Shown: positions 29,629 to 42,692, numbered from the stretch's first letter. The stretch is 64,000 nucleotides of DNA from Hoeflea ulvae (GCF_026619435.1 NZ_JAOVZQ010000001.1:3231501-3295500), one strand, 5' to 3'. Numbers and translations: made by a program. The notes: generated by a model not told the origin, from the letters alone.

Positions 29629-30243
29629 ATGAGCGGACAGAAAATTCTGATGATTTGCGGAGATTACTGCGAGGATTACGAAACCATGGTGCCGTTCCAG
29701 GCGCTGCTGGCAGTCGGACACACCGTGCATGCGGTCTGCCCGGACAAGAAGGCCGGCGACACCATCGCCACTTCGATCCATGATTTTGAAGGCGACCAGA
29801 CCTATTCGGAAAAACGCGGCCACAATTTCGCGCTCAATGCCAGCTTCGCCGATATCCGGGCGGAAGACTATGACGCGCTGGTCATTCCCGGCGGCCGCGG
29901 CCCGGAATATCTGCGGCTCAATGCCAGAGTCGTCGCCATGGTCCGCCACTTCTTTGACGCAGACAAGCCGGTCGCAGCAGTCTGCCACGGCGCGCAATTG
30001 CTTGCCGCCGCGCGGGTGCTGGAAGGCCGTACCTGCTCGGCCTACCCCGCCTGCCGCCCGGATGTGGAACTGGCCGGCGGAGTCTATGCCGATATTGCCA
30101 TTGATGCCGCGGTGACCGATGGTAATCTGGTCAGTGCGCCCGCATGGCCTGCTCATCCAGCCTGGATCGGCCAGTTTCTTGAGGTTCTCGGGACGCGGAT
30201 CGAGCATTCCGTGACGCCGCAGGCGCAGGTCGCGGCACAATAA
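29629..30243 (+). CDS. DJ-1/PfpI family protein
   Basis: A 204-residue member of the DJ-1/PfpI superfamily (class I amidotransferase-like fold). The nucleophile elbow is [16 protein letters not shown], with the conserved Glu-containing start [15 protein letters not shown] and [11 protein letters not shown]. Members include chaperone/deglycase-like, protease-like and isonitrile-related enzymes; the exact activity is unclear. The ATG at 29629 is chosen for the GGGAGG 6 nt before it. It is divergent from the MarR gene. Confidence 0.85.
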   Translation: MSGQKILMICGDYCEDYETMVPFQALLAVGHTVHAVCPDKKAGDTIATSIHDFEGDQTYSEKRGHNFALNASFADIRAEDYDALVIPGGRGPEYLRLNARVVAMVRHFFDADKPVAAVCHGAQLLAAARVLEGRTCSAYPACRPDVELAGGVYADIAIDAAVTDGNLVSAPAWPAHPAWIGQFLEVLGTRIEHSVTPQAQVAAQ

Positions 30244-30295
30244 CCGGACCGGGGCCGGCGCATTCCGGTCCCGTCCAAACTGGGGAGGAGTGGCC

Positions 30296-30688
30296 ATGTG
30301 CCAATTGTTCGTCGGAGCAGATCCGGCCTTGTGGGAGAACGAAACCCGCTCGCTGCGGCTCGAAGGCATGGCCACAAGTGTCAGACTCGAGGCGTTTTTC
30401 TGGTCTGTGCTGGAACAGATCGGCGCCCGCGACCAGCTGACCGTCAGCCATTTGCTGCAGCGGCTTTACCGCGAAAGCCTCGATGAAGGCCATGATCTCG
30501 ACAACTTCGCGTCCTTCCTGCGGGTCTGCTGCGGCCGCTATCTCGCCCTTCAACTGTCCGGCGACGTGCCGGTGGATACGACCATTGCCTTGAGAGATGT
30601 CGACGCTTCGCGAATTCTCGCGCGAGAAAACAAGCAGCGCGGCCCGGCATCAGCCCGGCACCGCGAAACCGCCCTGCCCGCCCAATAG
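30296..30688 (+). CDS. Ribbon-helix-helix domain protein
   Basis: A 130-residue protein with a ribbon-helix-helix domain of the RHH_4 type in the middle: [33 protein letters not shown]. The strand-helix-helix order fits DNA binding as a dimer, although some members act as membrane-protein adaptors. The N terminus ([22 protein letters not shown]) is also seen in rhizobial relatives. GGGAGG 7 nt upstream fixes the start. It lies 52 nt after the DJ-1 gene, so the two may be co-transcribed. Confidence 0.72.
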   Translation: MCQLFVGADPALWENETRSLRLEGMATSVRLEAFFWSVLEQIGARDQLTVSHLLQRLYRESLDEGHDLDNFASFLRVCCGRYLALQLSGDVPVDTTIALRDVDASRILARENKQRGPASARHRETALPAQ

Positions 30689-30849
30689 ACCGCGCAGTCC
30701 CGCAAGGCAAAATCTTCTACCTTCGTTGCGAACCTGCTCCGACAGGCTGTCAGCATGTTGTGCGCGTGCGCGGCTTTTGTTATGAGATGCGCCAACTGAA
30801 CGGGCGGCATCCGCCTCCCCCGACAACCCCCTCAAAAGGTCAATCAAGC

Positions 30850-32061
30850 ATGGCAAAGATCAAGGTAGCAAACCCGGTCGTCGATCTCGACGGCGACGAG
30901 ATGACACGCATCATCTGGCAGTTCATCAAGGAAAAGCTGATCCTGCCCTATCTTGATCTGAAGATCGATTATTACGACCTGTCGGTGGAATACCGCGACG
31001 AGACCGACGACCAGGTGACCATTGATGCCGCCAACGCCATCAAGAAGCACGGCGTCGGCATCAAGTGCGCCACCATCACGCCGGACGAAGCCCGCGTCGA
31101 GGAATTCGGCCTGAAGAAGATGTGGCGTTCGCCCAACGGCACCATCCGCAACATTCTCGGCGGCGTGATCTTTCGCGAGCCGATCATCATGAAGAACGTG
31201 CCGCGTCTGGTTCCCGGCTGGACCAAGCCGATCATCGTTGGTCGTCACGCCTTCGGCGACCAGTACCGCGCAACCGATTTCAAGTTCCCCGGCAAGGGCA
31301 AGCTGTCGATCAAGTTCGTCGGCGATGACGGCGAAACCATCGAGCACGATGTGTTCGACGCGCCGTCCGCAGGCGTGGCCATGGCGATGTACAACCTTGA
31401 TGATTCGATCCGGGATTTCGCCCGCGCCTCGCTCAATTACGCGCTGCTGCGCGGCGTGCCGTGCTACCTGTCGACCAAGAACACCATTCTCAAGACCTAT
31501 GACGGCCGCTTCAAGGACCTGTTCCAGGAAATCTTCGATGCCGAGTTCAAGGACAAATACGAGGAAGCCAAGATCTGGTACGAGCACCGCCTGATCGACG
31601 ACATGGTCGCTTCCGCGCTGAAATGGTCCGGCGGCTATGTCTGGGCCTGCAAGAACTATGATGGCGACGTCCAGTCCGACATCGTCGCCCAGGGTTTTGG
31701 CTCGCTCGGCCTGATGACCTCGGTGCTGATGACCCCGGACGGCAAGACCGTGGAAGCCGAAGCCGCCCACGGCACCGTCACCCGTCACTACCGCCAGCAC
31801 CAGAAGGGCGAGGAAACCTCGACCAACTCGATCGCCTCGATCTTCGCCTGGACCCGTGGTCTCGCCCACCGCGCCAAACTCGACGACAATGCCGAACTGG
31901 CAAAATTCGCCGATACGCTGGAGCAGGTCTGCATCCAGACCGTGGAATCGGGCTTCATGACCAAGGATCTGGCGCTGCTCATCGGTCCCGATCAGCCCTG
32001 GCTGTCGACCACCGGTTTCCTCGACAAGATCGACGAGAACCTTCAGAAGGCCATGGGCTGA
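30850..32061 (+). CDS. icd: NADP-dependent isocitrate dehydrogenase
   Basis: TCA-cycle enzyme of 403 residues that oxidises isocitrate to 2-oxoglutarate with NADP. It is the eukaryote-like type common in alphaproteobacteria: [19 protein letters not shown] at the start, substrate-site [14 protein letters not shown], the conserved [14 protein letters not shown] and the metal Asp in [22 protein letters not shown]. The start at 30850 is set by homology (MAKIKV); a longer frame reaches 30760. A small membrane-protein gene follows 3 nt after the stop. Confidence 0.96.
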   Translation: MAKIKVANPVVDLDGDEMTRIIWQFIKEKLILPYLDLKIDYYDLSVEYRDETDDQVTIDAANAIKKHGVGIKCATITPDEARVEEFGLKKMWRSPNGTIRNILGGVIFREPIIMKNVPRLVPGWTKPIIVGRHAFGDQYRATDFKFPGKGKLSIKFVGDDGETIEHDVFDAPSAGVAMAMYNLDDSIRDFARASLNYALLRGVPCYLSTKNTILKTYDGRFKDLFQEIFDAEFKDKYEEAKIWYEHRLIDDMVASALKWSGGYVWACKNYDGDVQSDIVAQGFGSLGLMTSVLMTPDGKTVEAEAAHGTVTRHYRQHQKGEETSTNSIASIFAWTRGLAHRAKLDDNAELAKFADTLEQVCIQTVESGFMTKDLALLIGPDQPWLSTTGFLDKIDENLQKAMG

Positions 32062-32064
32062 TTG

Positions 32065-32475
32065 ATGGCCGCCGGACCTGTCGTCACGCTCAAGAAGCTG
32101 TGGCGGCACAACCGGTGGCTGACATTGTCCTTTCTGATCACATTGACGCTGGCGCTGGTGTTCATCATCCGCGCCGGCGTTTTTTTTGTCTATTGGCAGA
32201 ACCATGCCGATGAGCCGATCGAAGGCTGGATGACCATCCGCTATGTCGCCCGCTCCTACCGGGTGGATCCGAAAATCGTCCACGCCGCCGCGGGCCTTGC
32301 CGAGGCAGGTCCGGACCGGCGGCCGCTGATCCGCATGGCCCGTGACCAGGGCCTGCCGCTCAACACGCTGGCGACATCGATCATCGAGGCGATCGAGGCC
32401 GACCGCGCAGCCCGTGGCGTGGCCAACAGCGAGCTGCCGGATCCCGACATTCCCGACACCTCCGGCCAGCCATGA
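32065..32475 (+). CDS. Single-pass membrane protein of unknown function
   Basis: A 136-residue protein with a basic N terminus, one membrane segment at about residues 20-44 (LTLSFLITLTLALVFIIRAGVFFVYW) and a soluble C-terminal domain with MTIRYVARSYRVDPKIVHAAAGL. The order suggests an inner-membrane anchor with the C-terminal part in the periplasm. No family is recognised. It starts 3 nt after icd and overlaps the DedA gene by 4 nt, so it is translated with both. Confidence 0.7.
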   Translation: MAAGPVVTLKKLWRHNRWLTLSFLITLTLALVFIIRAGVFFVYWQNHADEPIEGWMTIRYVARSYRVDPKIVHAAAGLAEAGPDRRPLIRMARDQGLPLNTLATSIIEAIEADRAARGVANSELPDPDIPDTSGQP

Positions 32476-33092
32476 CCGGGCAAGTGCTCGATTATCTGGC
32501 GCTGTACGGCGTGCCTGCAGCCGCGTTCCTGCTTGCCATCGGCCAGTTCGGCGTACCGCTGCCCACCTCGCTGGCGCTGCTGACCATCGGCGCGCTTGCC
32601 GCCAATGACGATGCCGATCTGTTCACAGCCTTTGCCTGGGCGCTGACCGGCGCAACCCTTGGTGATCAGGCGGGCTTTCTGGCGGGACGCTTCGTGATCC
32701 GCTCCGCCGGCGACCGACGCGGATTTCTTGGCGGCCTCGCCCGCAAAGCGCAGGCGGCCGAACCGCGCATGGCCAAATGGGGGATCAGCGGCGTCTTCTT
32801 CAGCCGCTGGCTGCTCACCCCGCTCGGGCCCGCCTTCAACATCGCCAGCGGCGTCATCGGCCTGCCCTGGCCGGCCTTCAGCCTGTCCGCCCTGGCCGGG
32901 GAATGCCTGTGGGTCTGCATCTATATCGGTCTGGGCTTCACCTTCGGCTCCAACATCGAAATGCTGGCCGGCATTCTCGGCAACCTGTCGATGGCGCTGG
33001 TCATGCTGACGCTGGCAGCCTTCCTCGGCTGGCGGCTGCTCAAGGCGGTCCGCAAGCTGCAGAAACGACCCAACCGGACAAGGCCATCATGA
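32472..33092 (+). CDS. DedA family membrane protein
   Basis: A 206-residue integral membrane protein of the DedA/VTT family, proposed to be lipid scramblases or flippases. The typical N-terminal re-entrant segment ends in FGVPLPTSLALLTIGALAA, and the conserved Gly-Asp and RW motifs appear as GATLGDQAGFLAGR and SGVFFSRWLLTPLGPAFNIASG. Overlaps of 4 nt on both sides link it to the preceding membrane protein and the following glutathione transferase. Confidence 0.85.
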   Translation: MTGQVLDYLALYGVPAAAFLLAIGQFGVPLPTSLALLTIGALAANDDADLFTAFAWALTGATLGDQAGFLAGRFVIRSAGDRRGFLGGLARKAQAAEPRMAKWGISGVFFSRWLLTPLGPAFNIASGVIGLPWPAFSLSALAGECLWVCIYIGLGFTFGSNIEMLAGILGNLSMALVMLTLAAFLGWRLLKAVRKLQKRPNRTRPS

Positions 33093-33700
33093 CAGCCGCC
33101 CGCGAAATCCCCTCTGTGACGCTGACCGGCGCCGATTACAGCGTCTACACCCGCATTGCCCGGATCGCGCTTGATCTCAAGGGCGTCCGCTTCCGCTTCG
33201 AGCCGCTGGATGTCTTTGCCGAGGGCGGAACCGGAAAGGCCCGCCTTGCCGGTCATCCCTTCGGCAAGATCCCGGTCCTGCGCCACGGCGATCTGACACT
33301 GTTCGAGACGCTGGCCATCACCCGCTATATCGACCAGGCCTTTGACGGTCCGCCGCTTGAGCCGGCCGAGCCGGCCGGCCGCGCCCGCATGAACCAGATC
33401 ATCTCGGTCGTCGACACCGCCGTCTATCCGGTCCTGGTCTGGGGGCTTCATGTCCCCAGATCGGAAGGCCGCGAGCCGGAGCCGGAGACGATCGCCGAGG
33501 GCCGCAAGGTTCTCTCCGTGCTGGAGGATCTTGCCGGCGCCCCCTGGATCTGCGGCAGCACGCCCTCGCTGGCCGATGCCTATCTGGCCGCCACAATGGA
33601 TTATGTCCTCGACAGCGCCGCCGGCGACCGGCTTTCCCGAGACGCGCCGCGGCTGTGGGACTGGTGGCAACGCGCAGAGGCCCTGATGCACGAATCCTGA
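33089..33700 (+). CDS. Glutathione S-transferase family protein
   Basis: A 203-residue GST. The N-terminal thioredoxin-like domain is VTLTGADYSVYTRIARIALDLKGV with the conserved cis-proline in GKIPVLRHGDLTLFETLAITRYID; the helical C-terminal domain includes STPSLADAYLAATMDYV. Glutathione conjugation or isomerisation is the general activity; the substrate is unknown. The ATG overlaps the DedA stop by 4 nt, making it the last gene of the icd-membrane protein-dedA-gst string. Confidence 0.87.
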   Translation: MTAAREIPSVTLTGADYSVYTRIARIALDLKGVRFRFEPLDVFAEGGTGKARLAGHPFGKIPVLRHGDLTLFETLAITRYIDQAFDGPPLEPAEPAGRARMNQIISVVDTAVYPVLVWGLHVPRSEGREPEPETIAEGRKVLSVLEDLAGAPWICGSTPSLADAYLAATMDYVLDSAAGDRLSRDAPRLWDWWQRAEALMHES

Positions 33701-33836
33701 CCGGGAAACGCCCCTTTTCACGACCAGTGGCCGGTTGCCGCGCGGCCTTTTTTGACCCGGCCAGCCCCCTGCAGGATCGAAGCATGGGCCGCATTTGCCG
33801 TAAAATTCGGCGAATCCGTTCAAATACCAGGCGAAA

Positions 33837-34859
33837 ATGACGCCAATCAACAAAGCCTTAACCGGCGACTGGCATCACTTGCCGCAGAAGATTGGCGAGG
33901 GTTTTGTTTTGGGATTGTCCCCACGCTACAAATGTTATCATTTGGGCAAACAGGCGGCAGGCACCGTCGTCGAGGTCGTGTTGTCCTGCGTCAACAATGT
34001 CCGCCTGATGGATCACGCCAATTTCCTGCTCTACAGCGAAGGCAAGACCTTCCAGTTCATAGGCGGGCGGACTGAAAAGTCGCCGGCCCGTCTCGCCATC
34101 CCGAGAACAGCCAATTGGCACATCGTGGTCGACAGGGTCGGCTTTCAGGCGCTTTCGGATTCCAATGTCCGCACCATCCCGCCCAAGGGCGCCAAACCGG
34201 CGGCACCGCTGCTTGCGCCCGGAACCGGAAACGCCGCCCCGGCGGCCGCAGCCGGCAGCCAGGCAGCGAGGCCGACATCGGAAGCAGACGTGCTCACCCG
34301 CATGCTCAACGAGCTCAACACCTACAAGCAGATCGCCAATACCGACTCGCTGACCGGTCTGGCCAATCGTCGCGCCTTCGATGCCCGGATGACGCAGATC
34401 TTCAGCGATCCGAAGAACCTCGCCGGGACCGCGCTCATTCTCACCGACATCGATCATTTCAAGTCGTTCAATGACCGCTTCGGCCATCTCGTCGGCGACC
34501 GCATTCTCAAAAGCGTCGCTGAGGCCATTCGCGGCAGCCTGCCGAAGGCCGCCTTTTCCGCCCGCACAGGCGGTGAGGAATTCGGCATCATCGTCCAGGT
34601 GACCAGTCCCGACGATGCCTTTGACATTGCCGAGCTGGCGCGGCGTGCGGTCGAAAGCACCTCTTTCACCCATCAACCCGGCGCCACTGAGGGCAGCAAG
34701 ATCACGATTTCGCTGGGACTGTGCATGGCCGGCCAGTCCCTGTCGCTGGAAGATCTCTACATCAAGGCGGATCTCGCCCTGTATGGCTCGAAGAATGATG
34801 GCCGCAACAGGACCAGCGTCTACCAGGACGACATGCAGGACAATTCCACACCGGCGTAA
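33837..34859 (+). CDS. DUF1883-GGDEF fusion, probable diguanylate cyclase
   Basis: A 340-residue soluble protein. Residues about 28-115 match DUF1883 (YHLGKQAAGTVVEVVL, NNVRLMDHANFLLY, RTANWHIVVDRVG). After an Ala/Pro-rich linker (about 118-150), residues 165-330 form a GGDEF domain: DSLTGLANRRAFD, LTDIDHFKSFNDRFGHLVGD and the active-site form RTGGEEFGI. GGEEF is an active signature, so it likely makes c-di-GMP. I see no RxxD inhibitory site in the usual position five residues before GGEEF. There are no membrane segments, so DUF1883 may be a cytoplasmic sensor or binding module. It is monocistronic. Confidence 0.85.
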   Translation: MTPINKALTGDWHHLPQKIGEGFVLGLSPRYKCYHLGKQAAGTVVEVVLSCVNNVRLMDHANFLLYSEGKTFQFIGGRTEKSPARLAIPRTANWHIVVDRVGFQALSDSNVRTIPPKGAKPAAPLLAPGTGNAAPAAAAGSQAARPTSEADVLTRMLNELNTYKQIANTDSLTGLANRRAFDARMTQIFSDPKNLAGTALILTDIDHFKSFNDRFGHLVGDRILKSVAEAIRGSLPKAAFSARTGGEEFGIIVQVTSPDDAFDIAELARRAVESTSFTHQPGATEGSKITISLGLCMAGQSLSLEDLYIKADLALYGSKNDGRNRTSVYQDDMQDNSTPA

Positions 34860-35014
34860 CGCCGGCTGCAGCATGCATCCACAGGCCAGACCGCCGGGTA
34901 ACCCGACCGAACCGGTCTGTTGTCGTGCCGGCAAGACACCCAAGCCTTCGAAGACACAATCGGCTTCAAGAGAATCGCGCGTCCCGGCCATGACCTCATG
35001 CATAGGACTTGGAA

Positions 35015-35039
35015 GCGCCCTGCGCCTGACGCAGGGCGT
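35015..35039. other. Stable hairpin between the GGDEF gene and alaS
   Basis: Ten-base arms (GCGCCCTGCG / CGCAGGGCGT) with a 5-nt loop lie between the converging stops of the GGDEF gene and alaS. There is no T run on either side, so it may slow polymerase or stabilise the 3' ends but is not a standard terminator. Confidence 0.45.
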
Positions 35040-35051
35040 CTGCCGTCACTG

Positions 35052-37706
<2,655 letters not shown>

Positions 37707-37834
37707 GATCAACCCTTTGTCAGATAACAGCCAGTGCCCGTCGGGGGCGCAATTGTCACATCCGCTGTGCAACTGGCGGACCGCCGCTTTTATCGCTCAC
37801 CCGGTTGCCTGTCCAGACGGCAGCGGCCGCAGTC

Positions 37835-37876
37835 AAAACAAAACCGGCCGCCAGCCCGGCATGGACTGGCGGCCGG
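37835..37876 (-). terminator. Rho-independent terminator of recA
   Basis: Eleven-base perfect arms (CCGGCCGCCAG / CTGGCGGCCGG, 37844-37876) with an 11-nt loop. On the minus strand it is followed by TTTTGTTTTG. It lies 34 nt beyond the recA stop. Confidence 0.85.
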
Positions 37877-37910
37877 CTCTCAGGCCAGCAGGCTCACGCC
37901 TGGCTCGATC

Positions 37911-38996
<1,086 letters not shown>

Positions 38997-39055
38997 TTCG
39001 TCCACCTTTAGGTTATCGTGCCATCGCAAGCAATAAGTACACCGTGATTGGGTTT

Positions 39056-39070
39056 GTACTCTATTTGTTC
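39056..39070 (-). promoter_or_regulatory. SOS (LexA) box of recA
   Basis: GTAC-N7-GTTC (plus strand GTACTCTATTTGTTC) matches the alphaproteobacterial LexA site GTTC-N7-GTTC with one mismatch. It is 60 nt upstream of the recA start, the expected place for SOS repression. Confidence 0.75.
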
Positions 39071-39240
39071 CAGTTGCGCAAGCCCCACCCAACGCGTTGT
39101 AAAACAATGAGAAACATATCCATGTTCCATTTTTGTTTCATCCATCCGATAAATTCCTTCGCATCTCCGGATCGCGCGGTTCGGCACAACGCGTCCGGCC
39201 TGGCGATTCGGTCCGGCGCGATTGCGCCGGGGATATAGCC

Positions 39241-40206
39241 ATGGCCAGCATCCTCGTCATCGGCGGCGCCCATATCGACCGCAAGGGCTGGCTTTCCGTC
39301 CCGCATCGCGCCGGCGCCTCCAATCCGGGCCGCTGGGAAACCGAAGCCGGCGGCGGCGCCTTCAATGCGGCGCGCAATCTCGCGCGCCTGGGTCACGACG
39401 TCTGCCTCGTCGCCCCGCGTGGCGGCGATGCGGCGGCCGATCTGGTTGCCCAGGCCGCCGAAGATGCCGGCATCGAGGATTGCCCCCTCACCTTTCTCGA
39501 TCGCGCCACGCCGAGCTATTCGGCGATCCTCGAACCAGACGGCAATCTGGTTACCGCGCTGGCCGACATGGCGCTCTATGATCGGGTGCCGGCGGGGCGG
39601 CTGCTGACCTCGCGGTTGCGCAGGCGGCTGGCTGCCGCAGAGCTGCTGCTGGTTGATTCCAACCTGCCCGAAAGCGCGCTGGCAGCGCTGGCCGAGGCAG
39701 CCTTTGCGCGCGGCCTGCCGCTGGCCGTCATTGCCGTCTCGCCGGCCAAGGTGGTGCGCTGGCGCTCGAGCCTTCCCAAGATCACGGTCCTCGCCATGAA
39801 TGCGGCGGAAGCCGCCGCGCTTGCGGGCCGGCAAGCAAAGACACCACAGGAGTGGCCGGAGCTTCTCGCCCTTGCCGGACTTTCCGGCGGGCTGGTCAGC
39901 GACGGCGCCGGCCCGGTCACGGCCTTTGCCGCAGGCCAAGTCCTTGTCAGCCAGCCCCCCGCGCTCGACCGGCTCATCGATGTCGTCGGCGCCGGCGACG
40001 CGCTGGCCTCGGGCTATCTCGACGGGGTGCTGGCCGGCGGACCGATCGAGGCCAATCTCAAGCGCGGGATCGCTCTGGCGCGGCTGACGGCGGCAAGTCG
40101 CGGTCCCGTGCGCAGCGATTTGTCCCCCGCCCTGCTTGCGCAGGCGCTTGCCGGCATGCCAAAGCCGCATCCAAGTCACAGTTCAGTTCAGGAGCATCAC
40201 GCATGA
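39241..40206 (+). CDS. psuK: PfkB-family kinase, probably pseudouridine kinase
   Basis: A 321-residue ribokinase-like enzyme. The glycine-rich start ILVIGGAHIDRKGWL and the C-terminal ATP/anion-hole signature DVVGAGDALASGYLDG (catalytic Asp) show the fold. It overlaps the pseudouridine-5'-phosphate glycosidase gene by 4 nt, so the likely job is to phosphorylate pseudouridine from RNA breakdown. The ATG at 39241 starts at the conserved strand; a longer frame runs back to 39133. Confidence 0.85.
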   Translation: MASILVIGGAHIDRKGWLSVPHRAGASNPGRWETEAGGGAFNAARNLARLGHDVCLVAPRGGDAAADLVAQAAEDAGIEDCPLTFLDRATPSYSAILEPDGNLVTALADMALYDRVPAGRLLTSRLRRRLAAAELLLVDSNLPESALAALAEAAFARGLPLAVIAVSPAKVVRWRSSLPKITVLAMNAAEAAALAGRQAKTPQEWPELLALAGLSGGLVSDGAGPVTAFAAGQVLVSQPPALDRLIDVVGAGDALASGYLDGVLAGGPIEANLKRGIALARLTAASRGPVRSDLSPALLAQALAGMPKPHPSHSSVQEHHA

Positions 40207-41126
40207 CCGGGTCCATCAAGATCGAAACCACGCAAGAGGTCGCCGACGCCCTGGCGCAGGGCCGCCCGGTCGTGGCGCTCGAATCGACCATCATCACCCA
40301 CGGCATGCCCTGGCCGGGCAATCGCGACATGGCGCTGGAGGTCGAGGCGGTGATTCGGGCCGAGGGCGCGGTGCCAGCAACAATCGCGATCATTGACGGC
40401 CGCCTGCATGCAGGCCTTGACGAGGCCGCGATCACCAAGCTGGCGCAGGCCAGGGACGTGATGAAACTCTCCCGCGCCGATTTCGCCTTTGCGATTGCCC
40501 AGGGCCGCACCGGCGCCACCACGGTGGCCGCCACCATGATGGCCGCGCATCTGGCCGGCATCCAGGTCTTTGCCACCGGCGGTATCGGCGGCGTACACCG
40601 CGGTGCGGAAGAAAGCTTTGATATCTCCGCCGATCTCGAGGAACTGTCCCGCACGCCGGTCATCGTCGTCTCGGCCGGCGCCAAGGCCATTCTCGACATC
40701 CCCAAGACTCTGGAAGCGCTCGAAACCCGCGGCGTCCCTGTAGTAGCCTTTGGCCAGGACGAGATGCCGGCCTTCTGGTCACGCAAGTCCGGCCTCGCCG
40801 CCCCCTTGCGGCTCGATAATGCAGCATCGATCGCCCGGTTCGAAGCCACCCGCCAGGAGCTCGGCAGCCATGGCGGCATGCTGATTGCCAATCCGGTGCC
40901 TAAGGCCGACGAGATCCCGGCAAGCGAGATCAACCAGCATATCGAAGCAGCATTGGCTGCAGCCAGGGCGCAAGGCATCGAGGGCAAGGCGGTCACGCCT
41001 TTCCTGCTCGGCGAGATCCTGACGCTCACCGGTGGCGCCAGCCTCAAGACCAACATCGCGCTGGTGCTCAACAATGCCCGCCTCGCCGCCCGCATTGCCA
41101 CGGCGCTGACGGCCGCAACAAAATGA
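40203..41126 (+). CDS. psuG: Pseudouridine-5'-phosphate glycosidase
   Basis: Cleaves pseudouridine 5'-phosphate to uracil and ribose 5-phosphate. The 307-residue protein has the family motifs VALESTIITHGMPWPGNRD, RTGATTVAATM, FATGGIGGVHRGAEESFDISADL and VSAGAKAILDIPKTLE. The ATG overlaps the psuK stop by 4 nt. Together psuK and psuG form a complete two-step pseudouridine salvage route. Confidence 0.93.
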   Translation: MTGSIKIETTQEVADALAQGRPVVALESTIITHGMPWPGNRDMALEVEAVIRAEGAVPATIAIIDGRLHAGLDEAAITKLAQARDVMKLSRADFAFAIAQGRTGATTVAATMMAAHLAGIQVFATGGIGGVHRGAEESFDISADLEELSRTPVIVVSAGAKAILDIPKTLEALETRGVPVVAFGQDEMPAFWSRKSGLAAPLRLDNAASIARFEATRQELGSHGGMLIANPVPKADEIPASEINQHIEAALAAARAQGIEGKAVTPFLLGEILTLTGGASLKTNIALVLNNARLAARIATALTAATK

Positions 41127-41169
41127 TCGTCAGCGGTCTCCTGTCGTCAATTCGCAAAGGATATCTCCG

Positions 41170-41400
41170 ATGAAGCCAACACGACGCACCGGCAACGCCT
41201 TCGACCGGGCCGAGGCCGCCTTCAAGTCCGCCACCAGCAAACCCGTCGAAGCCGCCCCGAAACCCAGAACCGTGCCCGAAGGCAAGGAACTGGTCTCCGT
41301 GCGGCTCGACCGTGCGGTGCTCGAGAATTTCCAGGAAGACGGCCCTGGCTGGCAGGACCGCATCAATGCCGCGCTGCGCACAGCCGCGGGGCTTGATTAG
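41170..41400 (+). CDS. BrnA-like ribbon-helix-helix antitoxin, without a toxin partner
   Basis: A 76-residue protein whose C-terminal part, LVSVRLDRAVLENFQEDGPGWQDRINAALR, is the BrnA antitoxin type ribbon-helix-helix. The N-terminal 40 residues are charged and Ala/Pro-rich. No BrnT toxin gene is found on either side (psuG before, MFS exporter after). A role as a stand-alone DNA-binding protein is possible. Confidence 0.75.
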   Translation: MKPTRRTGNAFDRAEAAFKSATSKPVEAAPKPRTVPEGKELVSVRLDRAVLENFQEDGPGWQDRINAALRTAAGLD

Positions 41401-41436
41401 CCAGTCGCCGGGCGCGTTGTGCCCGGTCGGAGCTGA

Positions 41437-42657
41437 TCATGCCTGATCCGGAAGCGGCCGCAGCGTGGCGGCGCCTGCCACCGCGGCCAATCCGGCCAGA
41501 ACCGCAAATCCGCCCGCGGCAGCATAAAAAACCGGATCATAGCCAAAGGCGGCAATGGCCGGGATGCTGGCGAAGGGCGAGGCAAACTGGCCCAGGAACA
41601 TCGTCGAGGTCATGATGCCGCCGACAATGCCGCGGCGCTGCACCGGCGCCAGCTGCAGCGCGATGGCGATGAAGATCGGCGTGACCATGGCATAGCCGGC
41701 GCCGATCAGGCTGCCGCCGGCCAGCAGCAGCCAGAACTGCCCGCCTTCGGGCAGCAGCGCAAATCCCAGCGCCATCAGCCCGAAGCCCGCCGCATAGCCG
41801 CCCAGGTCGCCGATCCGCTGCTTGATGCGGCTGTAAAGCAGCGCCGTCAGTCCACCGGCACACATCAGCACACCCAGATAGGCGCCGGTGGTTGCCGCGC
41901 TGTCATAGCCCAACGCCACGGCAAAGAACGGGATCTGGGTCGGGTTGAGGAAGAACACCATGGCCGTGAGCATCTGCAACCCGGCAAGCCCCAGGATCGG
42001 CCACAGCCATGGTCTGGGCGCTGGATCAGAGCCTGTCTGCCGGGCCGCGTCCGTTGCCCCCTCCTGTCGCGGCACATCCCGGACCGTGTGCCAGACAAAG
42101 GGCAGGTAGAGGATCGCCAGCCCGTAGATCGCAAAGGGCAGCCGCGGCGCGATCGACGCCAGCAGTCCGGCCAGCAGGATGAAGCCCATGCCGCCGAAAT
42201 TGCGCGCCGAGACCTGCAAGCCCATCAGCGCGCTGCGCCGCTGTCCGGTAAAATAGTCGCCGACCAGCGCCGTCTGCGAGGTCATGATCATCGCAACCGC
42301 CACGCCCAGCGCCAGCCGGCTGGCAAAGATCCATTCCAGGTCCGGCAGAAACAGTCCTGCCGGGCCGGTCAGCACAAACAGCATCAGCCCCGCCAGCAAC
42401 AATGGCCGGCGTCCGAAGCGATCGGTCGCAACTCCGGCAAACGGCGCGGCCAGCACCACCGCCAGCGAGGGCGCAGGCACCAGCAAACGGGTCAGCACCT
42501 GCGCATTGGGACTGCCGGCAAATTCGGCCTCCAGCCCCGGCAGCGCCGGGCTGATGGTGGCATTGGCCATGATCACCAGACTCGCCGCCAGCAGCAGCGC
42601 AATGGCCCGCGGCTCGCGCCAGACCGGGTGTCTTGTATTCTCGGAAAGTGTTTTCAT
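41437..42657 (-). CDS. MFS transporter, regulated by the divergent MerR protein
   Basis: A 406-residue major facilitator with 12 predicted membrane segments. The loop 2-3 motif is GVATDRFGRRPLLLAG; NFGGMGFILLAG and a late QRRGIVGGIMTSTMFLGQF fit drug-exporter-like families. The promoter has the 19-bp spacer typical of MerR activation, so expression should depend on the divergent MerR gene and its inducer. The transported compound is unknown. Confidence 0.88.
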   Translation of the reverse strand: MKTLSENTRHPVWREPRAIALLLAASLVIMANATISPALPGLEAEFAGSPNAQVLTRLLVPAPSLAVVLAAPFAGVATDRFGRRPLLLAGLMLFVLTGPAGLFLPDLEWIFASRLALGVAVAMIMTSQTALVGDYFTGQRRSALMGLQVSARNFGGMGFILLAGLLASIAPRLPFAIYGLAILYLPFVWHTVRDVPRQEGATDAARQTGSDPAPRPWLWPILGLAGLQMLTAMVFFLNPTQIPFFAVALGYDSAATTGAYLGVLMCAGGLTALLYSRIKQRIGDLGGYAAGFGLMALGFALLPEGGQFWLLLAGGSLIGAGYAMVTPIFIAIALQLAPVQRRGIVGGIMTSTMFLGQFASPFASIPAIAAFGYDPVFYAAAGGFAVLAGLAAVAGAATLRPLPDQA

Positions 42658-42692
42658 GCGGGATCCTCTTGGAATTTGTTCCGTCTCGAGGC

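Noticed and set aside
35015..35039. Hairpin considered as the terminator of alaS and the GGDEF gene
   Set aside because: The stem is strong but neither side has a T run, so I list it only as a hairpin.
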